Assembly: GCA_026990615.1 (NCBI GenBank)
Contig: JALXDB010000011.1
Coordinates: 1-9,377, forward strand
Reading direction: 5' to 3'
DNA: 9,377 bases
From: Spirochaetota bacterium
GTDB lineage: Bacteria; Spirochaetota; B62-G9
The notes below the pieces were generated by a model, which did not search any database, had not been told where the DNA came from, and was given only the letters and a program-made list of their open reading frames with translations. Below, piece after piece: positions 1 through 6,673 of the stretch. The position numbers and the translations under genes were made by a program. How positions within the stretch are numbered: the stretch's first letter is position 1; each line of letters opens with the position of its first letter.

Positions 1-21
1 GTATTAAAGGGGTAAATCCGG

Positions 22-813
22 ATGGCAAAGTACTGGATAGCTGGTGTTCAAATTGAAACGGGGAAGGATACGAGGAAGAATACTAAGAAAATCGAAACGT
101 ATATAAAGAAGGCAGGGGAGAATAGCCCTGATTTTCTTATTATCCCCGAGATGTTCGAGATAGTCGCTAAACCTGCCGATGTCGAAAACTACACCCATAA
201 AATCCCATGTGATCTCACAGAAATGCTTTCCGAATATGCAGCAAAATATAATATGAACATTATTGGCGGTAGTTTTTTTGAAGAGGACGATGGAAAAGTT
301 TACAATACCTCGTTAATCTTTAACAGAAAAGGTGCAATTGTTGGTAAATACAGAAAGATGCATCTATTCGATGCCTTTGGGTTTAATGAATCTTCGGCAA
401 TTACTCCCGGTGAAAAGCCTCTTTTATTGGACCTCGATGGTTTAAGATTTGGAGTCGGCATATGTTACGATATAAGGTTTCCCGAATTGTTCAGATACTA
501 CTCTGTTAATGGGGCTCAAGTTGTCTTTCTGCCAGCGGCTTTTTTCCAGCCAAACCATGACCACTGGGTTTTGAATATTAGGTCGAGGGCATTGGATGGA
601 ACCATTTTTGTAGCGTCTGCAAACCAGACCGGTAAATACTGGGTTGGAAGGAGCATGGTTGCAGACCCATGGGGGATCCCTGTGGCTTCTGCTGGAACGC
701 ATGAGGGGTTTTACATTACCGAAATTGATACGGATAGAATCCAGGAGGTGCGAAAAAAGTTACCCACTTTAAATGGAAGAAGGTTTGATGTAGTTTTGAG
801 AAACTCCATTTGA
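22..813 (+). CDS. Carbon-nitrogen hydrolase, Nit1/Nit2-like (omega-amidase type)
   Basis: Cytoplasmic amidase of the nitrilase superfamily, 263 residues, close to the usual 260-280. The Glu-Lys-Cys catalytic triad is visible: E43 in FLIIPEMF, K112 in KYRKMHLFD and C148 in GVGICYDIRFPEL. E123 in FGFNESSAITPGE is the probable accessory glutamate. The strings KMHLFDAFGF and CYDIRFPEL and the C-terminal KKLPTLNGRR are typical of the Nit1/Nit2 branch. Its members hydrolyse small amides such as alpha-ketoglutaramate or deaminated glutathione, and serve metabolite repair or nitrogen salvage. The exact substrate cannot be read from the sequence. The ATG at 22 is preceded by AAAGGGG at a normal distance, and the protein begins at the expected first beta strand (YWIAGVQIE). 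No signal peptide or membrane segment is seen. The upstream neighbour lies outside the window, so operon membership is unknown. Confidence 0.93.
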   Translation: MAKYWIAGVQIETGKDTRKNTKKIETYIKKAGENSPDFLIIPEMFEIVAKPADVENYTHKIPCDLTEMLSEYAAKYNMNIIGGSFFEEDDGKVYNTSLIFNRKGAIVGKYRKMHLFDAFGFNESSAITPGEKPLLLDLDGLRFGVGICYDIRFPELFRYYSVNGAQVVFLPAAFFQPNHDHWVLNIRSRALDGTIFVASANQTGKYWVGRSMVADPWGIPVASAGTHEGFYITEIDTDRIQEVRKKLPTLNGRRFDVVLRNSI

Positions 814-835
814 CTTCTTTCATTATGTTAGACTT

Positions 836-925
836 ATGCTTATGGTCCGCCGACCAGGGAGAGATATAGATCTTGACCATGCCCGTAAAAACTTTTATCG
901 GTTGGTTTATGAACCGATAAGATGA
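836..925 (+). other. Short ORF or gene remnant after the amidase
   Basis: A 29-codon reading frame (ATG at 836 or 842, TGA at 923-925) encodes a basic, protein-like peptide containing RRPGRDIDLDHARKNFYRL. No ribosome binding site precedes either ATG, and the frame is open upstream into the end of the amidase gene in a different register. The composition looks more like coding DNA than the surrounding A+T-rich spacer, so it may be a fragment of a decayed gene. I do not recognise the family. It could also be chance. Confidence 0.2.
895..920. repeat. 9-bp inverted repeat (stem-loop)
   Basis: TTATCGGTT (895-903) and AACCGATAA (912-920) form a perfect 9-bp stem around an 8-nt loop. It lies about 80 bp past the amidase stop codon. 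No T-run follows on the plus strand, so it is not a standard intrinsic terminator. It could protect a 3' end or be a leftover of the decayed region. Confidence 0.5.
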
Positions 926-960
926 ATTTGATAAATGATGGCTGCCTCCAGTAATAAACC

Positions 961-1100
961 TCGATTGAAAAAGGATCGGGTTTTGTAAAGGTGAGATTCT
1001 ATGATAGACCCTCAGGAAATTCCCTTGCTGAACTTAATGCTATCGAGAAGTAGCTGTAAAAGTAAGATTTTTTGATGGGTTCTCAGGAGCTCCCCTTTAG
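961..1100 (+). pseudogene. Remnant of a protein-coding tandem repeat
   Basis: Two related coding segments lie here in different frames. The first, from about 961 to the TAG at 1051-1053, includes IEKGSGF followed by VKVRFYDRPSGNSL and AELNAIEK. The second, ending with the TAG at 1098-1100, includes VAVKVRFFDGFSGAPL. The IE(K) start of each copy is 78 bp (26 codons) apart, while the VKVRF cores are 71 bp apart. About 7 bp have therefore been lost between the copies and the frame is broken. Several differences are synonymous (AAG/AAA, GTG/GTA, TTC/TTT, ATT/ATC, GAA/GAG), which suggests the copies diverged as coding DNA. No start codon with a ribosome binding site is seen. The V-x-F-Y/F-D-x-x-S-G pattern loosely recalls the N-terminus of Gp49/HigB-like toxins, but that is a weak guess. 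Confidence 0.4.
984..1097. repeat. Two diverged 43-bp direct repeats
   Basis: Copy 1 is at 984-1026 and copy 2 at 1055-1097. By hand alignment without gaps they match at 32 of 43 positions, and most differences are transitions. Both start TGTAAA, share AGATT and CTCAGGA, and end CCCTT. They are the DNA counterpart of the VKVRF peptide repeat described for the remnant. No further copy was seen elsewhere in the window. Confidence 0.7.
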
Positions 1101-1108
1101 TGCCACTT

Positions 1109-1765
1109 TTAGTCTTTAACATACCTGCTATATATATTTTCACTGCTTACCAGTAGCTCAAAGAGCTCTTCAGGGGTATCAACAATAAAATCAGGGCTCT
1201 GTTTTTCTAAAAGCTCTCTTGAATGAAACCCCCATGTAACAGCCACGGTGTTTACACCGGCTCTTTTGCCGTAACGTATGTCGCTTATGGTATCACCGAT
1301 CATCACCGTTTCTCTCTTCGTATAGTTAAACCTCTCCATTGAGTAGAGTATCTTTTCTGTTTTATCACCTTCATCCATTTCGTCCAGAATGAGGGATATG
1401 GATTCAGGATCCCCGTACTCTTTAAACATGTTTTCAACTGTTTCTTTTAGATTCGCCGTTATTATAACAATCGTATTGTTTTCGGATAGCCTTTTGATAA
1501 TATCCATCATACCCGGAAATGGATAGACTTTGTCGTTTCTTGCGGTGAGAATCTCGAAGAATCTATTCGAAAACTCTTTGACTTTATCCTCAGGTATTTC
1601 AATTTTTCTTGCAAAATGTTCAAATGTCAGAGTCTCAAGTGTTCTAAAATCTTCTAATTTTGGAGGCCTGCCAGCGCCTACTGCGCGCTGTGCGAGTTTG
1701 GCCACCTCGTATAGCTGTCCGAGGGAGTCAGAAATTACCCCATCGTAATCAAAACAGAGAAGCAT
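1109..1765 (-). CDS. HAD-superfamily phosphatase, phosphoglycolate phosphatase-like
   Basis: Soluble HAD hydrolase of 218 residues, the usual size for Gph/PpaX-like enzymes. Motif I is CFDYDGVISDS with nucleophile D6 and acid/base D8. Motif II is T103 in IVIITAN. The motif III lysine is K135 or K138 in GDKTEKIL. Motif IV is MIGDTISDI with D158 and D162 for magnesium. The helical cap between motifs I and II (about residues 15-85) is subtype C1. The C-terminal VAVTWGFHSRELL and DFIVDTPEEL are standard for phosphoglycolate phosphatase-like proteins. It probably dephosphorylates a small phosphometabolite, though phosphoglycolate itself is not proven. The ATG is preceded by AAGGA (plus-strand 1773-1777) seven bases upstream, and a good promoter lies about 40-70 bp upstream. 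It is transcribed alone, convergent with the amidase. Confidence 0.92.
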   Translation of the reverse strand: MLLCFDYDGVISDSLGQLYEVAKLAQRAVGAGRPPKLEDFRTLETLTFEHFARKIEIPEDKVKEFSNRFFEILTARNDKVYPFPGMMDIIKRLSENNTIVIITANLKETVENMFKEYGDPESISLILDEMDEGDKTEKILYSMERFNYTKRETVMIGDTISDIRYGKRAGVNTVAVTWGFHSRELLEKQSPDFIVDTPEELFELLVSSENIYSRYVKD

Positions 1766-1807
1766 TTATCCATCCTTGCCGGGAAATTTGTTAGAGTATG
1801 CCAAAAT

Positions 1808-1837
1808 AATATAACCAATCACTTTCAAAATGGTCAA
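1808..1837 (-). promoter_or_regulatory. Sigma-70-like promoter of the HAD phosphatase
   Basis: On the minus strand TTGACC (1832-1837) and TATATT (1808-1813) are separated by 18 bp, each matching the consensus at five of six positions. The predicted start of transcription falls near 1801, giving a leader of about 35 nt before the ATG at 1765. Position and match make this the best promoter in the window. Confidence 0.65.
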
Positions 1838-1898
1838 ACTGAGTATTGAGGACCTATAAAAAAGAACCGATTTAATCTGCCATTGAACGATTTTTAAT

Positions 1899-2012
1899 AT
1901 GGAGTTTTTTTATGTTTTACATCCCGGTGGTGACATTTCAGATTATATTTACCCTGTAAATGAATCGGAACATTTTAATTCTATATTTCAATTTTATGAA
2001 GAATCAATCTAA
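1899..2012 (+). other. Doubtful 37-codon ORF in the HAD/HD-GYP spacer
   Basis: An ATG at 1899 opens a 37-codon frame ending at TAA 2010-2012. The peptide is acidic and aromatic and contains FYVLHPGGDISDYIYPVNE. It reads like protein, but no Shine-Dalgarno sequence precedes the ATG, and an open frame of this length in A+T-rich DNA can arise by chance. An alternative ATG at 1912 in another frame has GGAG before it but encodes only 14 residues. The family is not recognised. The rest of 1766-2046 holds only the leftward promoter of the HAD gene and a short 9-bp duplication. Confidence 0.18.
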
Positions 2013-2019
2013 TCAATCT
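2002..2019. repeat. 9-bp perfect tandem duplication
   Basis: AATCAATCT occurs twice back to back at the end of the doubtful ORF. It is probably a replication slippage product, with no evident function. Confidence 0.6.
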
Positions 2020-2046
2020 ACAGAGCTGGACATTACAGTACCCGGG

Positions 2047-3138
2047 TTAGCTGTGAATGGCCGTGGAATCTTCCGTATCTCTCAGAGGGAAGATCGATCT
2101 ATATATTTCTCTATCAATAAAAATGTCGATTAAATCAGGATCGAATTGGGATCCTTTACCTTTTACAAGTTCCTCAAGGGCAAAATCAAGGCTTCTTGCA
2201 GTTCTGTAGGGTCTCGTTGATGTCATTGCATCGAAGGAATCCGCAATTGCTACAATTCTTGCGGATATGTCTATTTGATTTCCTGAAAGTCCGTCCGGAT
2301 ACCCCTTGCCGTTATACCACTCATGGTGTCCTCTTATGATTTTTCTGCACGATTTGAAAAAATCAACATCCTTGATGATGTTGTCCCCTATGATTGTGTG
2401 TTGGTGAAATTTTTCTGCTTCTTCCGGTGTCAGGGGACCATTTTTATGGAGAAGGTTCTCCGGAATCCCTATTTTACCTATATCATGGAGCAGGGCCCCG
2501 TACTCAATACTCTCTATCCTGTCTTTAGATAGACCAATTACCGAGGCCATTTCTGATGACAGGATTCTCACCCTGTTGCAATGGCCGCGGGTGTAAGGGT
2601 CTTTTGCCTCTATCGTTTCAGCAAGAACCTTTACAGTTTCCAGATTGGCCTCTTTTAGTTTTTTATACGCCATCAGCAGTTCTCTTGTTCTTTCCTCAAC
2701 CTTTCTCTCAAGCGACCTCTGGTACTCTAGGTTTTCTTTAACGAGCCTTTCATTTTCTAGCTGTATCTCTCTGTATCTTATTGCCTTCTTAACTGTTTCG
2801 ATGAGTTGAACCTTCCTTACGGGTTTAAGAATATAATCGAAGGCCCCTCTTCTCATAGTATCGATAGCAATCTCAATATCTGTTAGCGCTGTGAGCATAA
2901 TAACGGGGATCAGGGGGAATTTTTTTCTAATTCTCGATAGAACTTCTATGCCGGAGATCTTGGGCATTCTAATGTCAAGAATTACGCAGTCGGGAGAGAA
3001 ATCTCCTCTCTCCAGAATATTAATACCTTCCGTGCCGTTTGAGGCTGTCTGAAGCACAAAACCGGCCTTTTCTAAAGTTAAGCCAACGACTTTTCTTATT
3101 ATCGGATCATCATCTATAAGAAGCACTCTGTAGTCCAT
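2047..3138 (-). CDS. Response regulator with HD-GYP domain (c-di-GMP phosphodiesterase)
   Basis: A 363-residue RpfG-like output protein. Residues 4-120 form a CheY receiver: acidic pocket D9/D10, phosphoacceptor D55 in VILDIRMP, switch T83 in MLTA, and K105 in LKPV. Residues about 124-172 form a charged coiled-coil linker. The HD-GYP domain (about 173-345) has every signature: HDIGKIGIP with H218/D219, H247, the HHE at 271-273, GYPDGLSG at 279-286 and DSFDAMTSTRPYR at 300-312. It is therefore expected to be an active metal-dependent c-di-GMP phosphodiesterase whose activity is set by phosphorylation of D55. The likely partner is the divergently transcribed kinase across a 411-bp gap, which has no receiver of its own. 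The start is the first ATG at the receiver's beta-1 strand. The ribosome binding site is weak (GGATTAAAGA). Confidence 0.95.
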   Translation of the reverse strand: MDYRVLLIDDDPIIRKVVGLTLEKAGFVLQTASNGTEGINILERGDFSPDCVILDIRMPKISGIEVLSRIRKKFPLIPVIMLTALTDIEIAIDTMRRGAFDYILKPVRKVQLIETVKKAIRYREIQLENERLVKENLEYQRSLERKVEERTRELLMAYKKLKEANLETVKVLAETIEAKDPYTRGHCNRVRILSSEMASVIGLSKDRIESIEYGALLHDIGKIGIPENLLHKNGPLTPEEAEKFHQHTIIGDNIIKDVDFFKSCRKIIRGHHEWYNGKGYPDGLSGNQIDISARIVAIADSFDAMTSTRPYRTARSLDFALEELVKGKGSQFDPDLIDIFIDREIYRSIFPLRDTEDSTAIHS

Positions 3139-3174
3139 ATTCTTTAATCCATAAATAATGTTTTTTATATAATT

Positions 3175-3210
3175 ATTTTTATTTTACACTAAATTTTTAT
3201 TTTACACTAA
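3175..3210. repeat. 18-bp perfect tandem repeat upstream of the HD-GYP gene
   Basis: ATTTTTATTTTACACTAA is repeated exactly twice with no spacer (3175-3192 and 3193-3210). It lies 37-72 bp upstream of the HD-GYP start codon. Read on the minus strand each unit is TTAGTGTAAAATAAAAAT and contains a TAAAAT box resembling a -10. Its position suits a regulator binding site overlapping the leftward promoter, but slippage in A+T-rich DNA is the simpler explanation. Confidence 0.75.
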
Positions 3211-3301
3211 TTTCTCAATTGAAATCATGTTGATTTTCGATTGTATTTTATATGAAAAAATTATTTGTTATTTTGAAAAAGAAAACTAATTATTAAATTA
3301 C

Positions 3302-3330
3302 TTAAAAATTTAGCTAAATTATTGTATAAT
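3302..3330 (+). promoter_or_regulatory. Candidate distal promoter P1 of the kinase gene
   Basis: TTAAAA (3302-3307) and a perfect TATAAT (3325-3330) are 17 bp apart. Transcription would start near 3337, giving a leader of about 210 nt that contains the stem-loop at 3346-3380. The region is very A+T-rich, so a chance match is possible. Confidence 0.4.
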
Positions 3331-3345
3331 ATAAATACACTAACC

Positions 3346-3380
3346 TATAGTTTTTCGGTGACTCTTTCCGATAAACTATA
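3346..3380. repeat. 13-bp stem-loop in the control region
   Basis: Arms 3346-3358 (TATAGTTTTTCGG) and 3368-3380 (CCGATAAACTATA) pair at 12 of 13 positions, with one T-T mismatch and a 9-nt loop. If P1 is used, the hairpin sits about 10 nt from the 5' end of the kinase transcript. No T-run follows directly, so it is not a plain terminator. It could be a 5' stabilising hairpin, an attenuator element or a DNA operator. Confidence 0.6.
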
Positions 3381-3401
3381 AAGGTCTTTAAACTAATTAT
3401 A

Positions 3402-3439
3402 TTACATGTTTTTTTGTTTTTAAAGTCGTGTACATGTAA
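3402..3439. repeat. TTACATGT / ACATGTAA dyad
   Basis: TTACATGT (3402-3409) and ACATGTAA (3432-3439) are inverted copies 22 bp apart. Each contains the self-complementary ACATGT, and the right one is an 8-bp palindrome, TACATGTA (3431-3438). The right arm ends six bases before the -35 box of candidate promoter P2, a place where a dimeric transcription factor could act. Confidence 0.45.
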
Positions 3440-3444
3440 AAAGT

Positions 3445-3474
3445 TTGAAAAAATCTCTTTGTATGTATCATAAT
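3445..3474 (+). promoter_or_regulatory. Candidate proximal promoter P2 of the kinase gene
   Basis: TTGAAA (3445-3450) and CATAAT (3469-3474) are 18 bp apart, each a five-of-six match to consensus. The start of transcription would be near 3481, leaving about 70 nt of leader. I prefer P2 over P1 because both boxes match well. Confidence 0.45.
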
Positions 3475-3549
3475 TAATAATGTAGTATTATCGTCTTTAT
3501 CTTATGTATTAGATGTATAACTGTTTAACATCCTGGACTGGAACATTAA

Positions 3550-6500
3550 ATGATTATAGACATTTCTTCGATAATTCCTGCAGTATCATTCATACTCTAT
3601 ATTCTTTTCACTATTTTTAGCATTTCTCAAATAAAAAGGGAAAAGGCGCACTTTCCGTTTATTCTCTATATGTTTTTGATGTCAATATGGAGCTTTGGAT
3701 CCTTTATGATGCATGCAGGGGTTAAAACCACCCTGTTCTGGAACAGGTTTATGATGATAGGCCTTCTCGGCGGATCTATAACCATTTTTCATTCAATACT
3801 GGATTTTATAGGCAAAAAGAAAGAAAGGTACAGGGTGTTCCTGTACATAGGATATATTATTTATGCAATCTGTCTTTTCCTGAATTTTAAAGGGTATATA
3901 GTCACAGATGCATGGATAGAAAATGGCAGGTTTCATTATAAAATTGCAAAAGGGGCTTTTGTAGCCTATGTACTGAGCTATCTGTTTTTAATTCTCGGAA
4001 TCATATTCCTTGTAAGGGAGCTTTACAGAACAAAAGATGAGTTGATTAAAAATAAGATACGACCACCGATTATCGGGGCATTGATAATGCTCTTGGGGGT
4101 TCTCATCAATCTTAATGAAAAACTCGGTGCTTACCCAATAGATCTTTTTACATCCACCATAAACGCCATAATCATTTTTTACGCTATTTACAAGTATCGT
4201 CTTGTACATTACTCTGCATTTGTATTAAGGGCCATACTCTATATAATTCTGGTGATTGTGAGTGCTTTTGTTTTTTACGGAATTATCTGGCTTTCCTCAA
4301 AGGTTATCAGAAATGTTCCCTTTGAATACTCCTTTCTCCTCTCTTTGACCCTTGGAATGGTTGCTGCCATAATATTTCAACCTCTGAGAACAGGTACTCT
4401 TTCCGTTATTGAAAGAATTTACTTCGGGAAAAGACTGAACTACTATCGTGAACTCAGAAGCTTCTCCGAGAGCCTGACAACAATTGTCAATCTGGAAATA
4501 CTTGCGGAATCAACGATCAGAAAACTTGTCGATACCTTTGATTCTACATGGGCTTTGATGATGGTTTTTGACTACAATGCCCGGTGTTATAAAATAGCAG
4601 CTTACGAGGGACTTAATCTCGAAAAAAAAACAGCTGAGAAAATTGTTATTTCAAGAAACAATGCCCTTGTGAAACTTCTATTAAAAAGGCAGAAGCCTGT
4701 CTACGAGTATAGAGATAGAATAGATTTTGCTCTCAATGTTGAAGATGGGAAAACCATTTTTTTAAATCCGAGTATGGTTTTGCCTCTGATATTTAAAGAT
4801 AAATTAAACGGGTTTATATGTCTTGGAAAATGCAGGAATAAGGAGTATTACGATCAGTTTGACGCAGAGGTTCTTGAGATTCTTGCCGGCCAGTGTTCTG
4901 TGGCTCTTGAAAATGCAATCTCCTTTGAAAGGCTAAGAAGGCAGCAGAGAAGGCTTCAACAGATAAACCGCGAGCTTATAATAAGCAGGAATAAACTCGA
5001 GGCGTTTTTTGACGGGATTGCAAGCCCGATGTCACTGCAGGATATTAACTACAACATACTAACGGTAAACTACGCTGCAAGGAGGTACTTCAGAAAATCT
5101 AACGAAGAACTGGTGGGGAAAAAGTGCTACAATGCCTTTTTTGGTCTTGAAAAGCCCTGCGAAAACTGTATGGCACAGGATTCACTTCACGCACAGCTTC
5201 CCTTTTCTGTGGAAAAGAAAGACGAAAGAACGGGGATGATATTTTCGGTTCACTTTTATCCCATTACAGTCCCCAGCGGGTCTGATAAGATATTTCTCGA
5301 ATTCTTCCAGGATATTACCCAGCAGAAGAGATTGCAGGAGGAACTCATTCAATCTGAAAAACTTGCGAGTATTGGAACTCTTACATCAGGTATAGCCCAT
5401 GAGATTAATAATCCTCTTACCGGTATTATTGGAACAGCAGAGATTATGCTTGATGAACTGAGCGATAATCCGAGATTGTACGATTTTGCCAGAGATATAA
5501 TCAACTATGCCCAGAATGCAGCAGAAATAATAAAAGATTTGACAAGCTATTCGAGAAAAGAGAAGGGTAAAACAGAGCTGGTAGACCTGGTTGGGGTGAT
5601 AGAAACATCACTGAAACTTGCAAGGCGGGGTATGAGATTTGAAGATATAAAAATTAAAAAGGACTATGATGAGATACCGAGAATTGAGGCCAATTCAAAT
5701 GAATTGAGACAGGTTTTTTTAAACTTGATTATAAATGCAGTTCAGGCAATGGATGGGAGAGGAACCCTTACCTTATCCTGCAAAAAGAACGGTGGAAATG
5801 TGCATATATCTGTTTCTGATACGGGGCGTGGTATTGAGCCTTCGGATATAGATAAGATTTTCAATCCTTTCTTTACAACCAAAGAACCTGGAAAAGGTAC
5901 CGGCCTCGGTTTGAGTATTGCACATCAGATAATTTACAACATGGGTGGCCGTATAACTGTTGAGAGCCTTCCAGGAAGGGGTACAACTTTCCACGTGTAT
6001 TTACCATTTACAGACAAAGAGAAGAAGAGGATAAGGTTTGTGCATGCTGTATCCCACGAAGAGATTGAGGATGTGTTTTTTATTCAGCGTAAGGTTCTGG
6101 TCGGTGAAAAGGGTTACCTCGAAGAAACGATTAGAAGGGAGATAGATTCTAAGGCATTTCATATTCTTGCATATAAAGGCCTTCAACCTGTTGGAACGAT
6201 TTCCTGTATCACCTATGAGATGGCAAAAAACCCTCCAATTGAGGAATATTTTCCACTTGGAGACCTGAAAAAGGGTATTAAATGGGTGGAAGTTGACAGG
6301 CTTGCTGTGTTGAGGGAGGAGAGGCGCGGAATAATTCCGCTCGGACTTATGACAATCGCATACCTATACTCTAAAGCAATATCAGCTGAACGGATATTTC
6401 TCGATGTTTTTTCGGATGAGAAGAAGCATATCAATATGTACAGAAAACTGGGTTTTCAAATTATCGGTGATTACAAATGGCTGCTTCCTGTAACGGTTAT

Positions 6501-6660
6501 GATGATGGAGTATAAAACAGATTACGAAAAGCGTGAAAATAGAATGGAGCAGTTCGTTAAGCCCTTTCTTTCAAGGCTTATCAAGAGAATAGATTTTGAT
6601 GAAGAAGACAGAAGGATGATTCTAAAAGGGCTAAGAACAATTATTTCCCTCGATGAATAG
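3550..6660 (+). CDS. Membrane sensor histidine kinase fused to a GNAT-type acyltransferase
   Basis: A 1036-residue inner-membrane protein. Residues 1-285 hold about nine hydrophobic segments. A GAF-like domain follows (about 300-460), then a short coiled coil, then a PAS domain (about 480-597) with C526, C537 and C540. HisKA carries H617 in [11 protein letters not shown]. The ATPase domain has the N-box (N725, N729), DTGRG (757-761), FNPFFTTK (771-778) and GKGTGLGLS (781-789). The kinase core ends near 820 and the frame continues, unbroken, into about 160 residues of GNAT fold (826-985). This part has FFIQRKVLV, a strand ending PVGTISC, EVDRLAV (914-920) followed by R925/R926, and MYRKLGF (963-969). 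E914-x-x-R917 and the overall order resemble FeeM/LuxI-like acyl synthases. A charged helical tail closes the protein. There is no receiver domain, so the divergent HD-GYP regulator is the likely phosphoacceptor. A stop codon directly precedes the ATG, fixing it as the earliest start; the ribosome binding site is weak. Confidence 0.93.
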   Translation: MIIDISSIIPAVSFILYILFTIFSISQIKREKAHFPFILYMFLMSIWSFGSFMMHAGVKTTLFWNRFMMIGLLGGSITIFHSILDFIGKKKERYRVFLYIGYIIYAICLFLNFKGYIVTDAWIENGRFHYKIAKGAFVAYVLSYLFLILGIIFLVRELYRTKDELIKNKIRPPIIGALIMLLGVLINLNEKLGAYPIDLFTSTINAIIIFYAIYKYRLVHYSAFVLRAILYIILVIVSAFVFYGIIWLSSKVIRNVPFEYSFLLSLTLGMVAAIIFQPLRTGTLSVIERIYFGKRLNYYRELRSFSESLTTIVNLEILAESTIRKLVDTFDSTWALMMVFDYNARCYKIAAYEGLNLEKKTAEKIVISRNNALVKLLLKRQKPVYEYRDRIDFALNVEDGKTIFLNPSMVLPLIFKDKLNGFICLGKCRNKEYYDQFDAEVLEILAGQCSVALENAISFERLRRQQRRLQQINRELIISRNKLEAFFDGIASPMSLQDINYNILTVNYAARRYFRKSNEELVGKKCYNAFFGLEKPCENCMAQDSLHAQLPFSVEKKDERTGMIFSVHFYPITVPSGSDKIFLEFFQDITQQKRLQEELIQSEKLASIGTLTSGIAHEINNPLTGIIGTAEIMLDELSDNPRLYDFARDIINYAQNAAEIIKDLTSYSRKEKGKTELVDLVGVIETSLKLARRGMRFEDIKIKKDYDEIPRIEANSNELRQVFLNLIINAVQAMDGRGTLTLSCKKNGGNVHISVSDTGRGIEPSDIDKIFNPFFTTKEPGKGTGLGLSIAHQIIYNMGGRITVESLPGRGTTFHVYLPFTDKEKKRIRFVHAVSHEEIEDVFFIQRKVLVGEKGYLEETIRREIDSKAFHILAYKGLQPVGTISCITYEMAKNPPIEEYFPLGDLKKGIKWVEVDRLAVLREERRGIIPLGLMTIAYLYSKAISAERIFLDVFSDEKKHINMYRKLGFQIIGDYKWLLPVTVMMMEYKTDYEKRENRMEQFVKPFLSRLIKRIDFDEEDRRMILKGLRTIISLDE

Positions 6661-6673
6661 TGAGATGCTGGGT

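Larger units (their letters stand above)
3139..3549. promoter_or_regulatory. Divergent A+T-rich control region of the regulator and kinase genes
   Basis: A 411-bp region without a convincing gene. It holds an 18-bp tandem repeat close to the HD-GYP gene, two candidate rightward promoters, a 13-bp stem-loop and an ACATGT dyad, each listed separately. ACACTAA from the tandem repeat recurs once more at 3337-3343. No clearly matching leftward promoter was found for the HD-GYP gene. TAAAAT boxes occur inside the tandem repeats but lack a good -35. No known riboswitch consensus, including the two c-di-GMP types, was recognised. Confidence 0.6.

Noticed and set aside
895..920. Inverted repeat as intrinsic terminator of the amidase gene
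   Set aside because: The 9-bp stem is A+T-rich and is not followed by a T-run on the plus strand. It is kept only as a stem-loop.
3139..3330. Leftward promoter made of TTGAGA (3213-3218) with downstream boxes
   Set aside because: No -10 with a reasonable match lies 16-18 bp away, so the leftward promoter of the HD-GYP gene was left uncalled.
3331..3549. c-di-GMP riboswitch in the kinase leader
   Set aside because: The conserved core of the class I type (ACGCAAAGCC-like) and a class II pattern are both absent. The hairpin alone does not support it.
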